Part shown: piece after piece, positions 24,988 through 33,927 of the stretch
Layout of the letters: every line of letters begins with the position of its first letter
Numbering within the stretch: position 1 is the stretch's first letter
Assembly: GCA_041941305.1 (NCBI GenBank)
Contig: JBGTQJ010000026.1
Span: 69,288 to 133,287, forward strand
Length of the DNA: 64,000 nt
Origin: JANSWP01 sp041941305
GTDB lineage: Bacteria; Bacteroidota; Bacteroidia; Chitinophagales; Saprospiraceae
Direction: 5' to 3'
Notes under the pieces: model-generated
Seen by the model: the letters and a program-made list of their open reading frames with translations, nothing else
Databases searched by the model: none
What the model was told of the DNA's origin: nothing
Program-made: the position numbers and the translations under genes

Positions 24988-25902
24988 ATGCGCAAGCTCT
25001 TAATTTTTGCTTTCATCAGCAGTCTATCCTATATCCCCGCTTTTACTCAAATCTCCTTTGAATCTTACGCAAAAGAGGCATTTTACGCAAAATATCTGAC
25101 CTATGAGCCTTCCGAATACGATTCCATCAACTATGAAGATGTGTATCCTTTTGACCCTAAAGGGTATTTAGAACGAGCGTTGGAAAAACAAAACGATGGA
25201 CATTTGGAAGAAGCCTTAAAAGATTTAAATGAATCCATAAAATGGTCAGAGGAGTGTGGTGTTTGCCACTATTTGCGGGCACATTGCTATAATGAAATGG
25301 AAAAAGATTCGCTTGTTAAAGTAGATTTGTTAAAAGCCGTTTATTATGACCCAACCCTTTCTGAAGCAAGAAATTTCCTGAGTTGGTATTATCAAAAAGA
25401 AAACAAGCTGGACTCAGCTCGGTATCAACTGGAACAAGCCATAGAATACAGTCCAACCGAACCAATGGCTTATTTCAATATCGCCATGATGGATTTGGAG
25501 CGAAATAAACTGGAGCGAGCAATTCGTTTTTTTAGAAAATCTACAAAGGCAGATCCCAATTTTATCCTCGGGCGATTTATGCTTGCCTTTTTTGATTTTT
25601 TCAAAGGAAACTGGACTGCCGCTATTAAGGATTTCAATACAACATTAACGTATAACCCAGATGATGTCGTTATTCGCATCGAACGAGCTGAAATCTGGGT
25701 TGAAAAAAAAGATTTTGATGCGGCTATTGAGGATTTACAAGTGGTCATTGTCAGAGATATTTCTCAAAGCAAAGTATATTACTTACAAGCTAGAATACAT
25801 AAAGCAGAAAATGATATGAGTGCTGCTTGCCATGCCATAAAAAAGGCTATCGAGAAGGGGTATCAACTCCCGAGAAGCGAGTATGATTCTTTTTGCAAAT
25901 GA
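24988..25902 (+). CDS. Exported TPR protein
   Basis: A 304-residue protein with signal peptide MRKLLIFAFISSLSYIPAFT followed by about six tetratricopeptide repeats from residue ~65 onward: KQNDGHLEEALKDLNESIKW, DSARYQLEQAIEYSPTEPMA, NKLERAIRFFRKSTKADPN and DFDAAIEDLQVVIV. Such repeats form a protein-binding superhelix. No enzymatic domain. It is preceded by the channel remnant and followed by an inverted repeat (25923-25989). The C-terminal ACHAIKKAIEKGY block resembles the end of other TPR/SEL1 chains. Confidence 0.8.
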   Translation: MRKLLIFAFISSLSYIPAFTQISFESYAKEAFYAKYLTYEPSEYDSINYEDVYPFDPKGYLERALEKQNDGHLEEALKDLNESIKWSEECGVCHYLRAHCYNEMEKDSLVKVDLLKAVYYDPTLSEARNFLSWYYQKENKLDSARYQLEQAIEYSPTEPMAYFNIAMMDLERNKLERAIRFFRKSTKADPNFILGRFMLAFFDFFKGNWTAAIKDFNTTLTYNPDDVVIRIERAEIWVEKKDFDAAIEDLQVVIVRDISQSKVYYLQARIHKAENDMSAACHAIKKAIEKGYQLPRSEYDSFCK

Positions 25903-25922
25903 GTTTGTTTATAAAATGGTTG

Positions 25923-25989
25923 TTTTCGGGTTGACGGGTTGATCCCTTATACCTATACCCACCTCCACATCAACCCACCAACCCGAAAA
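25923..25989. terminator. Inverted repeat after the TPR gene (terminator or repeat)
   Basis: TTTTCGGGTTGACGGGTTGAT (25923-25943) pairs with a matching arm at 25969-25989 with two mismatches over 21 bp. It could stop TPR-gene transcription. GGGTTG-rich relatives occur at 27370-27390 and 32235-32308. Confidence 0.5.
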
Positions 25990-26099
25990 GTTTATTCTTT
26001 AACTGCTACTTAAATAAAACAGGCTCAATATCTTTACCCCGCAGGATATTTATACTTAACATCCTAAAATTTTTAATTCTTAAAAATTCTCCATACATT

Positions 26100-26116
26100 T
26101 GAAACAAATTGTTTCA
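26100..26116. promoter_or_regulatory. Candidate operator TGAAACAAATTGTTTCA upstream of dinB
   Basis: A perfect palindrome (TGAAACA, AAT, TGTTTCA) 34 nt before the dinB ATG. It overlaps TTTG at 26098-26101, which could be the -33 element for a weak -7 box TAATATCG (26124-26131). The arrangement suits repressor control of the dinB-dnaE genes, as by a LexA-type protein; the repressor is not identified. Confidence 0.45.
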
Positions 26117-26149
26117 TTTTTACTAATATCGAAGAATTTTTGAATAAAT

Positions 26150-27295
26150 ATGTTTGACAGAGCTGTTCTCCACCTCGATCTCGATGCTTTTTTCGCTTCG
26201 GTGGAGCAATTGAAAAATGATGCCCTAAAAAACAAACCGTTGATTATTGGTGGTTCCAGCCGACGGGGAGTCGTCGCGTCCTGTAGTTATGAAGCACGTC
26301 ACTTTGGCGTACATTCTGCCATGCCGATGAAGATGGCGCTGCGCCTCTGCCCCGATGCCATTGTAGTGAGAGGAGATATGGAGCGCTATTCGAAAGAATC
26401 CAAACTCATTACGGAAATTATTGACGAAGAGGCACCGCTGTTTGAAAAAGCCAGCATTGACGAATTTTATGTCGATATGACGGGCATGGACAAATACATT
26501 GGCTGCTGGAAATGGTCCAAAGAATTGCGCGAGAAGATCATCAAAGAAAGTGGCTTGCCTATCTCCATGGGTTTGTCTATCAACAAATTAGTTTCAAAAG
26601 TAGGCACTGGAGAAGCCAAACCCAATGGCGCCAAAATGGTTGCCAATGGTATAGAAAAAGCATTTCTGGCACCACTCTCTACTCAAAAAATTCCTGGGCT
26701 GGGAAAGGCAACGTACAAAAAACTAAGTTTCATGGGAGTACGCACCATTCGCGTTTTAGCGCAAATCCCACGCAAATTATTACATCGGGAGTTTGGCAAA
26801 TCCGGCACTGCCCTCTGGAAAAAAGCCAATGGTATTGACAATAGTCCCGTCGTCCCCTATCGCGACCAAAAAAGTATTTCCACTGAGCGCACCTTTCAGA
26901 CAGATACCATTGATGCCCGGTGGCTCAAAGATCGCCTGACGGATATGGTCACACGCCTCGCTTTTGAATTGCGTCAAAAACAAAAACTGACTTCCTGTGT
27001 CACTGTTAAAATCCGCTATGCCGACTTCAGTACCTATACACAACAACGAAAAATAGCCTATACCGCTCATGACAAAACACTTCTACAGTACACCAAAGAA
27101 TTGTTTGACAAACTCTATGAACGCCGCCAATTGGTTCGCCTTGTAGGCGTCCGATTCAGTCACCTCGTTCATGGCAATTATCAAATTAATTTGTTTGAAG
27201 ATACTGTGGAAGAATCGCGATTGTTGCAAGAGATGGATCATATCCGGAGGAGATTTGGGGAAGGGTTGATCAAGAAAGCGGTGACAGTGGGGTGA
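26150..27295 (+). CDS. dinB: DNA polymerase IV (Y family)
   Basis: A 381-residue translesion polymerase. Palm motif LHLDLDAFFASVE (Asp10, Asp12), fingers VASCSYEARHFGVHSAM, catalytic KASIDEFYVDMT (Asp104-Glu105), GLSINKLVSKVGTGEAKPNG, helix-hairpin-helix IPGLGKATYKKL, and the little-finger domain to residue ~350. Length is typical. It copies past damaged bases. The error-prone DnaE gene follows on the same strand after a 468-nt gap full of repeats, so the pair forms a DNA-damage tolerance locus, possibly under the palindromic operator just upstream. Confidence 0.93.
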   Translation: MFDRAVLHLDLDAFFASVEQLKNDALKNKPLIIGGSSRRGVVASCSYEARHFGVHSAMPMKMALRLCPDAIVVRGDMERYSKESKLITEIIDEEAPLFEKASIDEFYVDMTGMDKYIGCWKWSKELREKIIKESGLPISMGLSINKLVSKVGTGEAKPNGAKMVANGIEKAFLAPLSTQKIPGLGKATYKKLSFMGVRTIRVLAQIPRKLLHREFGKSGTALWKKANGIDNSPVVPYRDQKSISTERTFQTDTIDARWLKDRLTDMVTRLAFELRQKQKLTSCVTVKIRYADFSTYTQQRKIAYTAHDKTLLQYTKELFDKLYERRQLVRLVGVRFSHLVHGNYQINLFEDTVEESRLLQEMDHIRRRFGEGLIKKAVTVG

Positions 27296-27662
27296 TGGCA
27301 ATGATTGAGACTACATGTGTTATTACTTTATCATTTCGAAATGAGTTCATTTGATCAATTATTCTATTTCGGGTTGCGAGATGCGGGGTGAAAATAAGTC
27401 CAATGACTTTACCATAGACGATGACTTACCCGATTTCGAAAAAGATGGTGATTTGCCTTTTAATTGGAACTGATTTTACCCTATACTATTTTCATTCAAT
27501 TTTTACAGAAAAAATTTCCACCGCCTCCTTTTCATTTCTTTTTTTTAAAACAAAAATTTTCATATTTACGTTTTTTAAGATCAAATAAAACTTTTAGTTT
27601 TAAACACACACCGCCTCCTTTGCCCAAAACAGAAGGGAAAACTGCTTTCTCGGTTATCAGCT

Positions 27663-27728
27663 GTCGGTTGTCAGTTATCTGTTGTCAGTTTGAAAAAGTG
27701 AACCGACAACAGATAACTGACAACCGAC
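27663..27728. repeat. 28-bp hairpin of TGTCAGTT/AACTGACA repeats
   Basis: GTCGGTTGTCAGTTATCTGT... (27663-27690) pairs with 27701-27728 with one mismatch and a 10-nt loop. It is built from the short unit GTTGTCAGTT, which continues as AACTGACAACTG to 27740. Ends 24 nt before the dnaE start. The open frame reads through it from 27464, but composition and family N-terminus argue against coding. Confidence 0.65.
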
Positions 27729-27763
27729 AACTGACAACTGGGAATCGGCAAAGCAGCGCGGAC

Positions 27764-30700
27764 ATGTACCTCAATTGTCACAGTTATTACAGCCTGAGAT
27801 ATGGCACTTTATCCCCCGAGCAGCTCGTGCAGGCTGCGCAGAAACGAGGGGTGACGGCATTGGCACTCACGGATATCAACAATACTTCTTGTGCAGTGGA
27901 ATTTATAAAATGCTGCGAGCGAGCAGGTATTAAACCCTTGCTCGGAATTGATTTTCGAGATGAAGAAAAGCAACGACTTTACATTGGCATTGCCCAAAAT
28001 GAAGCAGGTTTTTATGAATTGAATAAACTACTCACCGATTGTTCTTTAGAAGGTAAGCCACTCCCAAAGGAGCCTCCTCCTATGAACCATGCCTATATTA
28101 TTTTTCCTCGTTTGGTAAAATCAATTGCTGAATTCAAAGAGAATGAGTATCTGGGCATTCGCCCGGAGCACGTACATTGGCTTTTTTCAGCAGAGGTCCG
28201 GCATTTTCCACAAAAACTGGTAATGTTGAGCCCTGTCACTTTTTTGGATGATGAAGGATTTAAAACACATCAATTGCTGCGTTGTATTGATTTGAATATT
28301 GTTTTGGGCAAACTGAAGGCAAGGGATATTGCCAAAAAAACGGAACTGTTTCACTCACCAGATGTGCTGTTAGATTTCTACAAACTCTATCCAAAAATTA
28401 TTCAAAATACAAAGCGACTGGTGGATAGTTGTTCGATTGAATTGACAATTGATAAGGAAAACAATAGAAAAACTTTTACAGGCAGCAGAGAAGGCGATTT
28501 TGCATTACTCCAAAAACTGACTTTTGCTGGTTTTAAGTTGCGTTATCCCGATGGGCATCCCAAAGCATGGAAGCGCATCGAAAAAGAGCTACGCATTATC
28601 AATCAACTGAATTTTTGTGCCTATTTCTTAATTACCTGGGATATGGTGCGTTATGCGCAAAGCGTTGGTTATCACTATGTCGGAAGAGGAAGCGGAGCCA
28701 ACTCTATCGTCGCTTTTTGTTTACGGCTTACGGATGTCGATCCACTGGAGTTGGATTTGTATTTTGAAAGATTTATCAACCTGCACCGAGCTTCGCCTCC
28801 CGATTTCGATATTGATTTTTCCTGGGACGAACGGGATGATGTAATTGATTATATGTTCAAAAGGTATGGAAAAGAACATACTGCATTGCTGGCAACTTAC
28901 AGCACTTTTAAAGGAAGATCTATTATTCGTGAATTGGGTAAAGTATTCGGATTGCCAAAAACAGAAATTGATAAGATTGTAGAGAATCCAATGTCGTATG
29001 CCTTTGCCGCACCCCCACCTAAAAGGCAGGAGCAACATCCCTCCAAACTAGAGATGCGTGGCAGCTCCCCTTTAGGGGCTGGGGGTGCGGGCGGCAATTA
29101 TTCAGATATCGCCCAAACCATTTTTCGCTTTGGGAAAAAACTACAAAACTTCCCAAATTACCTTTCCATCCACGCCGGCGGTATTGTTATTTCCGAAAGG
29201 CCCATCAACTACCATACGGCTTTACAGCATATGCCCAAAGGGTTTCCGATTACGCATTTCGATATGTATCACGGTGAGGAATTGGGCTTTCACAAGCTCG
29301 ATGTGCTCAGTCAGCGGGGTTTGGGACATGTCAAAGATGCTGTAGATTTGATCAAAAAAAATCAGGGCAAAGCAATTGATATTCATGACATTGTGGCTAT
29401 CAAGAAAGACGAAAAAGTACGCAGGCAACTGAAATCTGGTAATTGCATGGGCTGCTTCTATATCGAATCGCCTGCCATGCGGGGTCTGTTGAGCAAACTG
29501 GGTTGTGAAGACTATATCCATCTGGTAGCTGCCAGTTCCATTATTCGTCCAGGAGTAGCCAAGTCGGGTATGATGAAAGAATACATTCGACGTTTCCACC
29601 AGCCCCACACAGTAAAATACCTACATCCCGTTTTTGAGGAACATTTGGGTGAAACCTTTGGGGTAATGGTCTACCAGGAAGATGTGATAAAAGTATTGCA
29701 TCATTTTGCGGGATTGGGCTTAGATGAGAGTGATGTGCTGCGACGCGTGATGAATGGCAAAAAGCACGACACAAATAAATATGACAATTTGAAGCGCACT
29801 TATTTTGGAAATTGTAAAAAACGAGGTTATCCGGACACATTAGCGAAGGAAGTATGGCGACAAATAGAGAGCTTCGCAGGCTATTCTTTTTGTAAGGCGC
29901 ACTCAGCGAGTTTTGCAGTGGAAAGCTTTCAAAGTTTGTACTTGAAAGCTTATTTCCCGCTTGAATTTATGGTGGCGGTGATCAACAATTTTGGTGGTTT
30001 TTACAAAACAGAATACTATTTTCACGAAGCCCGGATGCATGGCGGCTCCATTCACGCTCCTTGTGTCAATCACAGCCGCTATCTCACCCACCTCTATAAC
30101 ACAGATATCTATATTGGCTTTATTCACCTGCATTCAATGGAGCGAAAAACAGCACACCGCATCGTCCATCAACGAGCCAAAGGAGGCACCTTCCGCAATT
30201 TGACAGATTTTGTGAATCGGGTTGAGATTTCTTCTGAACAGCTCGAAATTTTGATTCGAATCGGCGCTTTCCGGTTTACCAGTATGAATAAATACGAACT
30301 GATGTGGGAGAAAAATGCCGTGTTCAATCCAAAAGAAAAGTTTGAAAACACAGGATTGCTTTTTGAAGAAGAGACAGAAGTTTTTGAATTACCTGAATTA
30401 AACGAAGGCGACTGCGATCAGACCTTTGATGAAATAGAACTGTTGGGCTTCCCCCTTAGCTCACCTTTTAAATTATTGAAGGAGAATAAACATTACGATT
30501 GTTTGCTGGCGAAAGATTTGAAAGCATCCGTTGGGCGTATGGTAAAAATACTGGGCTATTACGTCTGCAAAAAAAATGTACATACCGTCAATAAAAAACT
30601 TATGAACTTTGGTACCTGGCTGGATTCTGAAGGCCGTTTTTTCGATACCACTCATTTCCCCAATTTTCTAAAAATGTCTCCTTTCAGGGGAAAAGGCGTG

Positions 30701-30802
30701 TATAAAATCGAAGGGAAAGTAGTGGAAGAATATGGCTTTCCAAGTATAGAAGTAATCAAGATGGAGTTGCTTCCTTTTAAACAGGATGGGCGTTATGGAT
30801 AA
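27764..30802 (+). CDS. dnaE2: DNA polymerase III alpha subunit, error-prone (DnaE2-type)
   Basis: A 1012-residue C-family polymerase starting at MYLNCHSYYSLRYG. The N-terminal PHP domain is degenerate: NCHSYYS and LTDINNTS replace the metal-binding HxHSxYS and LTDHG. The palm holds PDFDIDFSW (346-354) and GRGSGANSIVAF; then the fingers, the helix-hairpin-helix region and a C-terminal OB-like segment. A Pro/Gly-rich insertion at residues ~415-444 (see repeat 29006-29094) interrupts the fingers. Short length and DinB neighbour indicate the mutagenic translesion type rather than the replicative enzyme. The 301-nt open extension upstream is repeat sequence, so I reject it. Confidence 0.9.
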   Translation: MYLNCHSYYSLRYGTLSPEQLVQAAQKRGVTALALTDINNTSCAVEFIKCCERAGIKPLLGIDFRDEEKQRLYIGIAQNEAGFYELNKLLTDCSLEGKPLPKEPPPMNHAYIIFPRLVKSIAEFKENEYLGIRPEHVHWLFSAEVRHFPQKLVMLSPVTFLDDEGFKTHQLLRCIDLNIVLGKLKARDIAKKTELFHSPDVLLDFYKLYPKIIQNTKRLVDSCSIELTIDKENNRKTFTGSREGDFALLQKLTFAGFKLRYPDGHPKAWKRIEKELRIINQLNFCAYFLITWDMVRYAQSVGYHYVGRGSGANSIVAFCLRLTDVDPLELDLYFERFINLHRASPPDFDIDFSWDERDDVIDYMFKRYGKEHTALLATYSTFKGRSIIRELGKVFGLPKTEIDKIVENPMSYAFAAPPPKRQEQHPSKLEMRGSSPLGAGGAGGNYSDIAQTIFRFGKKLQNFPNYLSIHAGGIVISERPINYHTALQHMPKGFPITHFDMYHGEELGFHKLDVLSQRGLGHVKDAVDLIKKNQGKAIDIHDIVAIKKDEKVRRQLKSGNCMGCFYIESPAMRGLLSKLGCEDYIHLVAASSIIRPGVAKSGMMKEYIRRFHQPHTVKYLHPVFEEHLGETFGVMVYQEDVIKVLHHFAGLGLDESDVLRRVMNGKKHDTNKYDNLKRTYFGNCKKRGYPDTLAKEVWRQIESFAGYSFCKAHSASFAVESFQSLYLKAYFPLEFMVAVINNFGGFYKTEYYFHEARMHGGSIHAPCVNHSRYLTHLYNTDIYIGFIHLHSMERKTAHRIVHQRAKGGTFRNLTDFVNRVEISSEQLEILIRIGAFRFTSMNKYELMWEKNAVFNPKEKFENTGLLFEEETEVFELPELNEGDCDQTFDEIELLGFPLSSPFKLLKENKHYDCLLAKDLKASVGRMVKILGYYVCKKNVHTVNKKLMNFGTWLDSEGRFFDTTHFPNFLKMSPFRGKGVYKIEGKVVEEYGFPSIEVIKMELLPFKQDGRYG
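29006..29094. repeat. Palindromic element inserted in frame within dnaE2
   Basis: GCCGCACCCCCACCTAAAAG (29006-29025) pairs with the arm CTTTAGGGGCTGGGGGTGCG..GGC ending at 29094. The centre carries a further CCCCTTTAGGGG hairpin. It encodes the Pro/Gly-rich stretch APPPKRQEQHPS...GAGGAGG in an otherwise conserved enzyme, and is GC-richer than its surroundings. Confidence 0.6.
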
Positions 30803-30809
30803 AGTAATT

Positions 30810-30854
30810 CGTTTTAGAATTTGACGTTTTTGAAAAACGCCAAATTCTAAAACG
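30810..30854. terminator. Bidirectional terminator between dnaE2 and the TlpA-like gene
   Basis: CGTTTTAGAATTTGACGTTTTT pairs with AAAAACGCCAAATTCTAAAACG with one mismatch and a 2-3 nt loop. It lies in the 61-nt gap between two convergent genes. Confidence 0.65.
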
Positions 30855-30863
30855 ATCACCTTG

Positions 30864-32006
30864 CTACATCTCAGCAAATAACTCCGCCAACTTCCCTTGT
30901 AGTGCCTTGCTATGCAAATTCTTCGCAACAATATTCCCTTCTCCATCAATCAACATATTGAAAGGAATAAACGTGACATTATAATCTGAAGCAGTGGGGC
31001 AGCCCCAACCTTCGAGATTGGAAACATGTGGCCAATTCATTTCATATTTATTAATGGCAGATTTCCAGCGGTCACCCTTGGAATCAACTGAAACACCTAT
31101 AATTTCAAACCCTTTTTCATGATAGCCATCATAAGCTTCCTTCAAATCTGGCACCTGAAGCAAACAAGGGCGGCACCAGGATGCCCAAAAATCGAGCAAA
31201 GTATATTTTCCCTTTAAATCAGCCAGGTTTTGCATGTTGTCAGCAGTATCTGCCATTGTAAAGGCAGGAGCTTGTACACCAAGTGCCACTTTTTTGTATC
31301 GGGCTACTTTGTCTTTCATCACTTTGGTCATCTCCAATTCAGGGTGAACTGCTTCGAAGTCAGTGACCAGCTTATCTAATTTATCTACTTCATCATCACC
31401 CGTCCAACGAAGCATCGTGCCATAAAGGGCAAGCGAAGTCCCAATATTGTCAATCGTATAGTTTATCAATTCTTTTCGATGCTCATAACTCGCTTTGGCA
31501 TAAGCTTCTACTGCCTCAATTTCTGCCTGTTGATCGCCAGAATCTGTAGCAGCACGCATGGCATCGTAAGTAGGGCGAATCAATCGTTTGTTGGATTCCT
31601 GCCGGAAAATGTCATAGCCCAATAATTTTGCAGAAGCCTCAGAGCCTTCTATTTCTATACTGCCATTGCGCCTTCCGTCAATATTGATTTTGATATCATT
31701 TTCATCTTCAGAAATGACGAGCATAACGTAGGAAGTTCTGAAAAAGTCTACCCTGAACAAGTCTGACCCTATAAATTCAAATTCTAAATCGTAAATACCA
31801 GAAGTATCCAGCATAAAAGTATCCAAACCAGTTTTGGATTGAAGCACAGGATCAAAATGCGATAAAATGACCAAACCGCTGTCTTTTGGATTTTCAATCT
31901 TACCAGAAATCTTGTAGAGATTTTTTGGTGTTTCGGTTTCAATAACTTGTTCTCCACAAGCAGAAAATAAAATTGCGATGAAGGAAAGGAAAAGATGGAC
32001 TCTCAT
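30864..32006 (-). CDS. TlpA/ResA-type thioredoxin-like lipoprotein with DUF4369-like N-terminal domain
   Basis: A 380-residue lipoprotein: signal with lipobox FSACGEQ at about residue 18, an N-terminal beta domain (~30-120) of the DUF4369 type (YKISGKIENPKDSGLVILSH), a helical linker, and a C-terminal thioredoxin fold (~240-380). The redox site WASWCRPCLLQVP is a CxxC, cis-Pro region YNVTFIPFNMLIDGEG present. Acts in the periplasm as an oxidoreductase for cytochrome c maturation or protein disulfides; the partner is not known. Convergent with dnaE2. Confidence 0.87.
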   Translation of the reverse strand: MRVHLFLSFIAILFSACGEQVIETETPKNLYKISGKIENPKDSGLVILSHFDPVLQSKTGLDTFMLDTSGIYDLEFEFIGSDLFRVDFFRTSYVMLVISEDENDIKINIDGRRNGSIEIEGSEASAKLLGYDIFRQESNKRLIRPTYDAMRAATDSGDQQAEIEAVEAYAKASYEHRKELINYTIDNIGTSLALYGTMLRWTGDDEVDKLDKLVTDFEAVHPELEMTKVMKDKVARYKKVALGVQAPAFTMADTADNMQNLADLKGKYTLLDFWASWCRPCLLQVPDLKEAYDGYHEKGFEIIGVSVDSKGDRWKSAINKYEMNWPHVSNLEGWGCPTASDYNVTFIPFNMLIDGEGNIVAKNLHSKALQGKLAELFAEM

Positions 32007-32057
32007 TATTTTTTGTAGGTTGACGGTGGATGACCGATACTAGACGGTATCCCCCTG

Positions 32058-32131
32058 GTGGTTTAAGTCATAAGTAGTTGATAGTTTAAAAGAATCCATT
32101 TTAACTGTCAACTACTTATGAATTGAACCAC
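32058..32131. repeat. Inverted repeat upstream of the TlpA-like gene
   Basis: About 34-bp imperfect arms (GTGGTTTAAGTCATAAGTAG at 32058, with its partner ending 32131), a 6-nt loop. No -7 box was found inside; it lies 52 nt before the TlpA-like start on the minus strand, so its transcript hairpin would be in the leader or upstream of it. Confidence 0.55.
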
Positions 32132-32244
32132 TAAAATTATTTTGCCGCCAAATTATTGAGAATCTACCTTTCTTACAAAATCCAATTTAGCGCTTTAACA
32201 GGGTTATATGATTTTTCTTAGGGTTTTCAGGGTGGCGGGTATAC

Positions 32245-32293
32245 GGGGATGCGGGGTAACGCATCCCGATAACCCGTCACCCCGCATCCCCGC
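32245..32293. repeat. GC-rich inverted repeat between TlpA-like and sialidase-like genes
   Basis: CGGGGATGCGGGGTAACG (32245-32262) pairs with CGTCACCCCGCATCCCCG (32276-32293) with one mismatch. With 32058-32131 it fills the 305-nt gap. It probably terminates transcripts from the minus-strand T9SS gene; no gene seen. Confidence 0.55.
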
Positions 32294-32311
32294 CAACTCG
32301 CAACCCGCTGT

Positions 32312-33832
32312 TCACTTTATCAAAAACAGATTTTCTTGAAAAAACTGTGTAGCTGTCCTGACTACGACAAGATAGGATCCTGGGAGAAAACTTGGGATGT
32401 GCACCGAAATGCTATTTCCTGGTGAATCAAACGTTTCAAATTTGACGATTTGCCCATAGAGGTTCACAATTTTAAAATATCCGTCTCCCGCTAATGGTTC
32501 TGAAAACAATAATTGAAAATGTCCCTTGGAAGGATTCGGGAAAATCACCATTTCTCCTTCTTCTATCATGGGTGGATCTTCCACTGAAGAGATTGCATCG
32601 CGTTGTCGATAATAAAGCGTTGATGCACCTGAAATTTCGTCGAGGACTTCATAATTAATTCCTACAGTGCCGTTTGGGCTGATAGCACTGCTTTTGAACC
32701 CAACGGGTAAATCTTCTTGATCTGTAACCCACTCTCCTTCTTCTATCCAGTTGGCTCCACGATCAGTTGAAAATCCAGCCATCAAATCTACTCCGGGAAT
32801 ATCTCTTTCATCTTTCCAAAAGACCCAGAGATGATCATTTTTGAAGTCATAGTTGTAAGTAGTTAATTGGCTTCTTTCATCTTCTGAAATTGTTTGAAAA
32901 TCTGACCATGTTTCGCCATAATCAGTTGATGTCCCAAACTTAACGCGAGCTCCATTGAAAGGGTCATTGGGTGGATATTCATGAAAATTGAGCTGAAAAT
33001 AGCCATGTTTATCTACTACCAAGCCTGGGTCCCATTGCTTGCCCGCACCCCCGGCAGCAGTCTTGGGCATCCAGCTTTCTCCTCCATTTTCTGTTACCGC
33101 GATCATCACATTCCAGCTAACTGGGTTGATGGAATCGCGCCAGGAAATGGCTAAGGTATCACCCAATGCTCCTGAAAAGTCTGCTCTTGGAAAGGCAGAA
33201 TGACGATTGTCTTCATCTGAGATGGTTTGTTGGGCATTCCAACTTTCTCCTCCATCTGGCGAACGCACATATTGAATTTCAGCTGCGTGATCTGATGCCT
33301 TTGGGTCACCGTCGTGCCACATCACATGCACGCGGTTTTTTCTATCTACTGTGAGTGTTGGGTCGTGAATATGATGGTCCACAAAGTCAGAAATGCGAAC
33401 CGAATCGAGCAATAGGTTGAAGTCCACATCCATTTTGGAATAAAAAACAGCAAGTGGGTTCTTTGCATGCCAAACGATGTGGATATTGTCATCCAGGTCT
33501 AAGGCAATATTTGGACAACAGCTTCCAATCGTCCAGGTTGCTGGCTCAAAAACTTCAGGATCTGTCCAATCTACACCGTCATTTTCCGAGCTGGTATAGT
33601 AAATTTTGGATGCATTTCCTGGAAAGGGAAAAGTTTCTGTAAAAAATACCACAATTTTTTCCTCACTCGTAATAACCATCGTGTTGCCGACACTACCTCG
33701 GGCAGAGCCGGTTTCATGTGTTTTTGGAATTTCCAAAGCTGCTCCCCAGGCAGAATGGGTACCATGTTGTCCATAGATTGTAAAAGGAAATGTCATAAGA
33801 AGGGCAGCAAAAACAAATACAATTGTTTTCAT
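32312..33832 (-). CDS. Secreted BNR/sialidase-like propeller with T9SS sorting domain
   Basis: A 506-residue secreted protein: signal peptide MKTIVFVFAALLMTFPFTIY, six-bladed-type BNR repeats (SENDGVDWTD, SPDGGESWNA, TENGGESWMP, STDYGETWSD, STDRGANWIE; the Asp-box S/T-x-D-x-G-x-x-W), then a C-terminal type IX sorting domain (~430-506) beginning VIFPNPSKGHFQLLF and ending FLPGSYLVVVRT...NLFLIK. The propeller fold and CTD are clear; whether it cleaves sialic acids is not, since the typical Arg triad/catalytic Asp could not be assigned. It is secreted by T9SS, consistent with the porD gene at 42714. Confidence 0.82.
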   Translation of the reverse strand: MKTIVFVFAALLMTFPFTIYGQHGTHSAWGAALEIPKTHETGSARGSVGNTMVITSEEKIVVFFTETFPFPGNASKIYYTSSENDGVDWTDPEVFEPATWTIGSCCPNIALDLDDNIHIVWHAKNPLAVFYSKMDVDFNLLLDSVRISDFVDHHIHDPTLTVDRKNRVHVMWHDGDPKASDHAAEIQYVRSPDGGESWNAQQTISDEDNRHSAFPRADFSGALGDTLAISWRDSINPVSWNVMIAVTENGGESWMPKTAAGGAGKQWDPGLVVDKHGYFQLNFHEYPPNDPFNGARVKFGTSTDYGETWSDFQTISEDERSQLTTYNYDFKNDHLWVFWKDERDIPGVDLMAGFSTDRGANWIEEGEWVTDQEDLPVGFKSSAISPNGTVGINYEVLDEISGASTLYYRQRDAISSVEDPPMIEEGEMVIFPNPSKGHFQLLFSEPLAGDGYFKIVNLYGQIVKFETFDSPGNSISVHIPSFLPGSYLVVVRTATQFFQENLFLIK

Positions 33833-33927
33833 AATTACAAGATTTTTGTGGTTTGTGAATTGATTAACCTGAGGTGAGCTTTTTTATGACTAAAATTGAC
33901 TCGGAGGGTTTAATTGAGCGTATAAAA

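Noticed and set aside
27464..27763. 100-codon N-terminal extension of DnaE2
   Set aside because: Composed of A/T-rich and TGTCAGTT repeats; DnaE family begins at MYLNCHSYYS.
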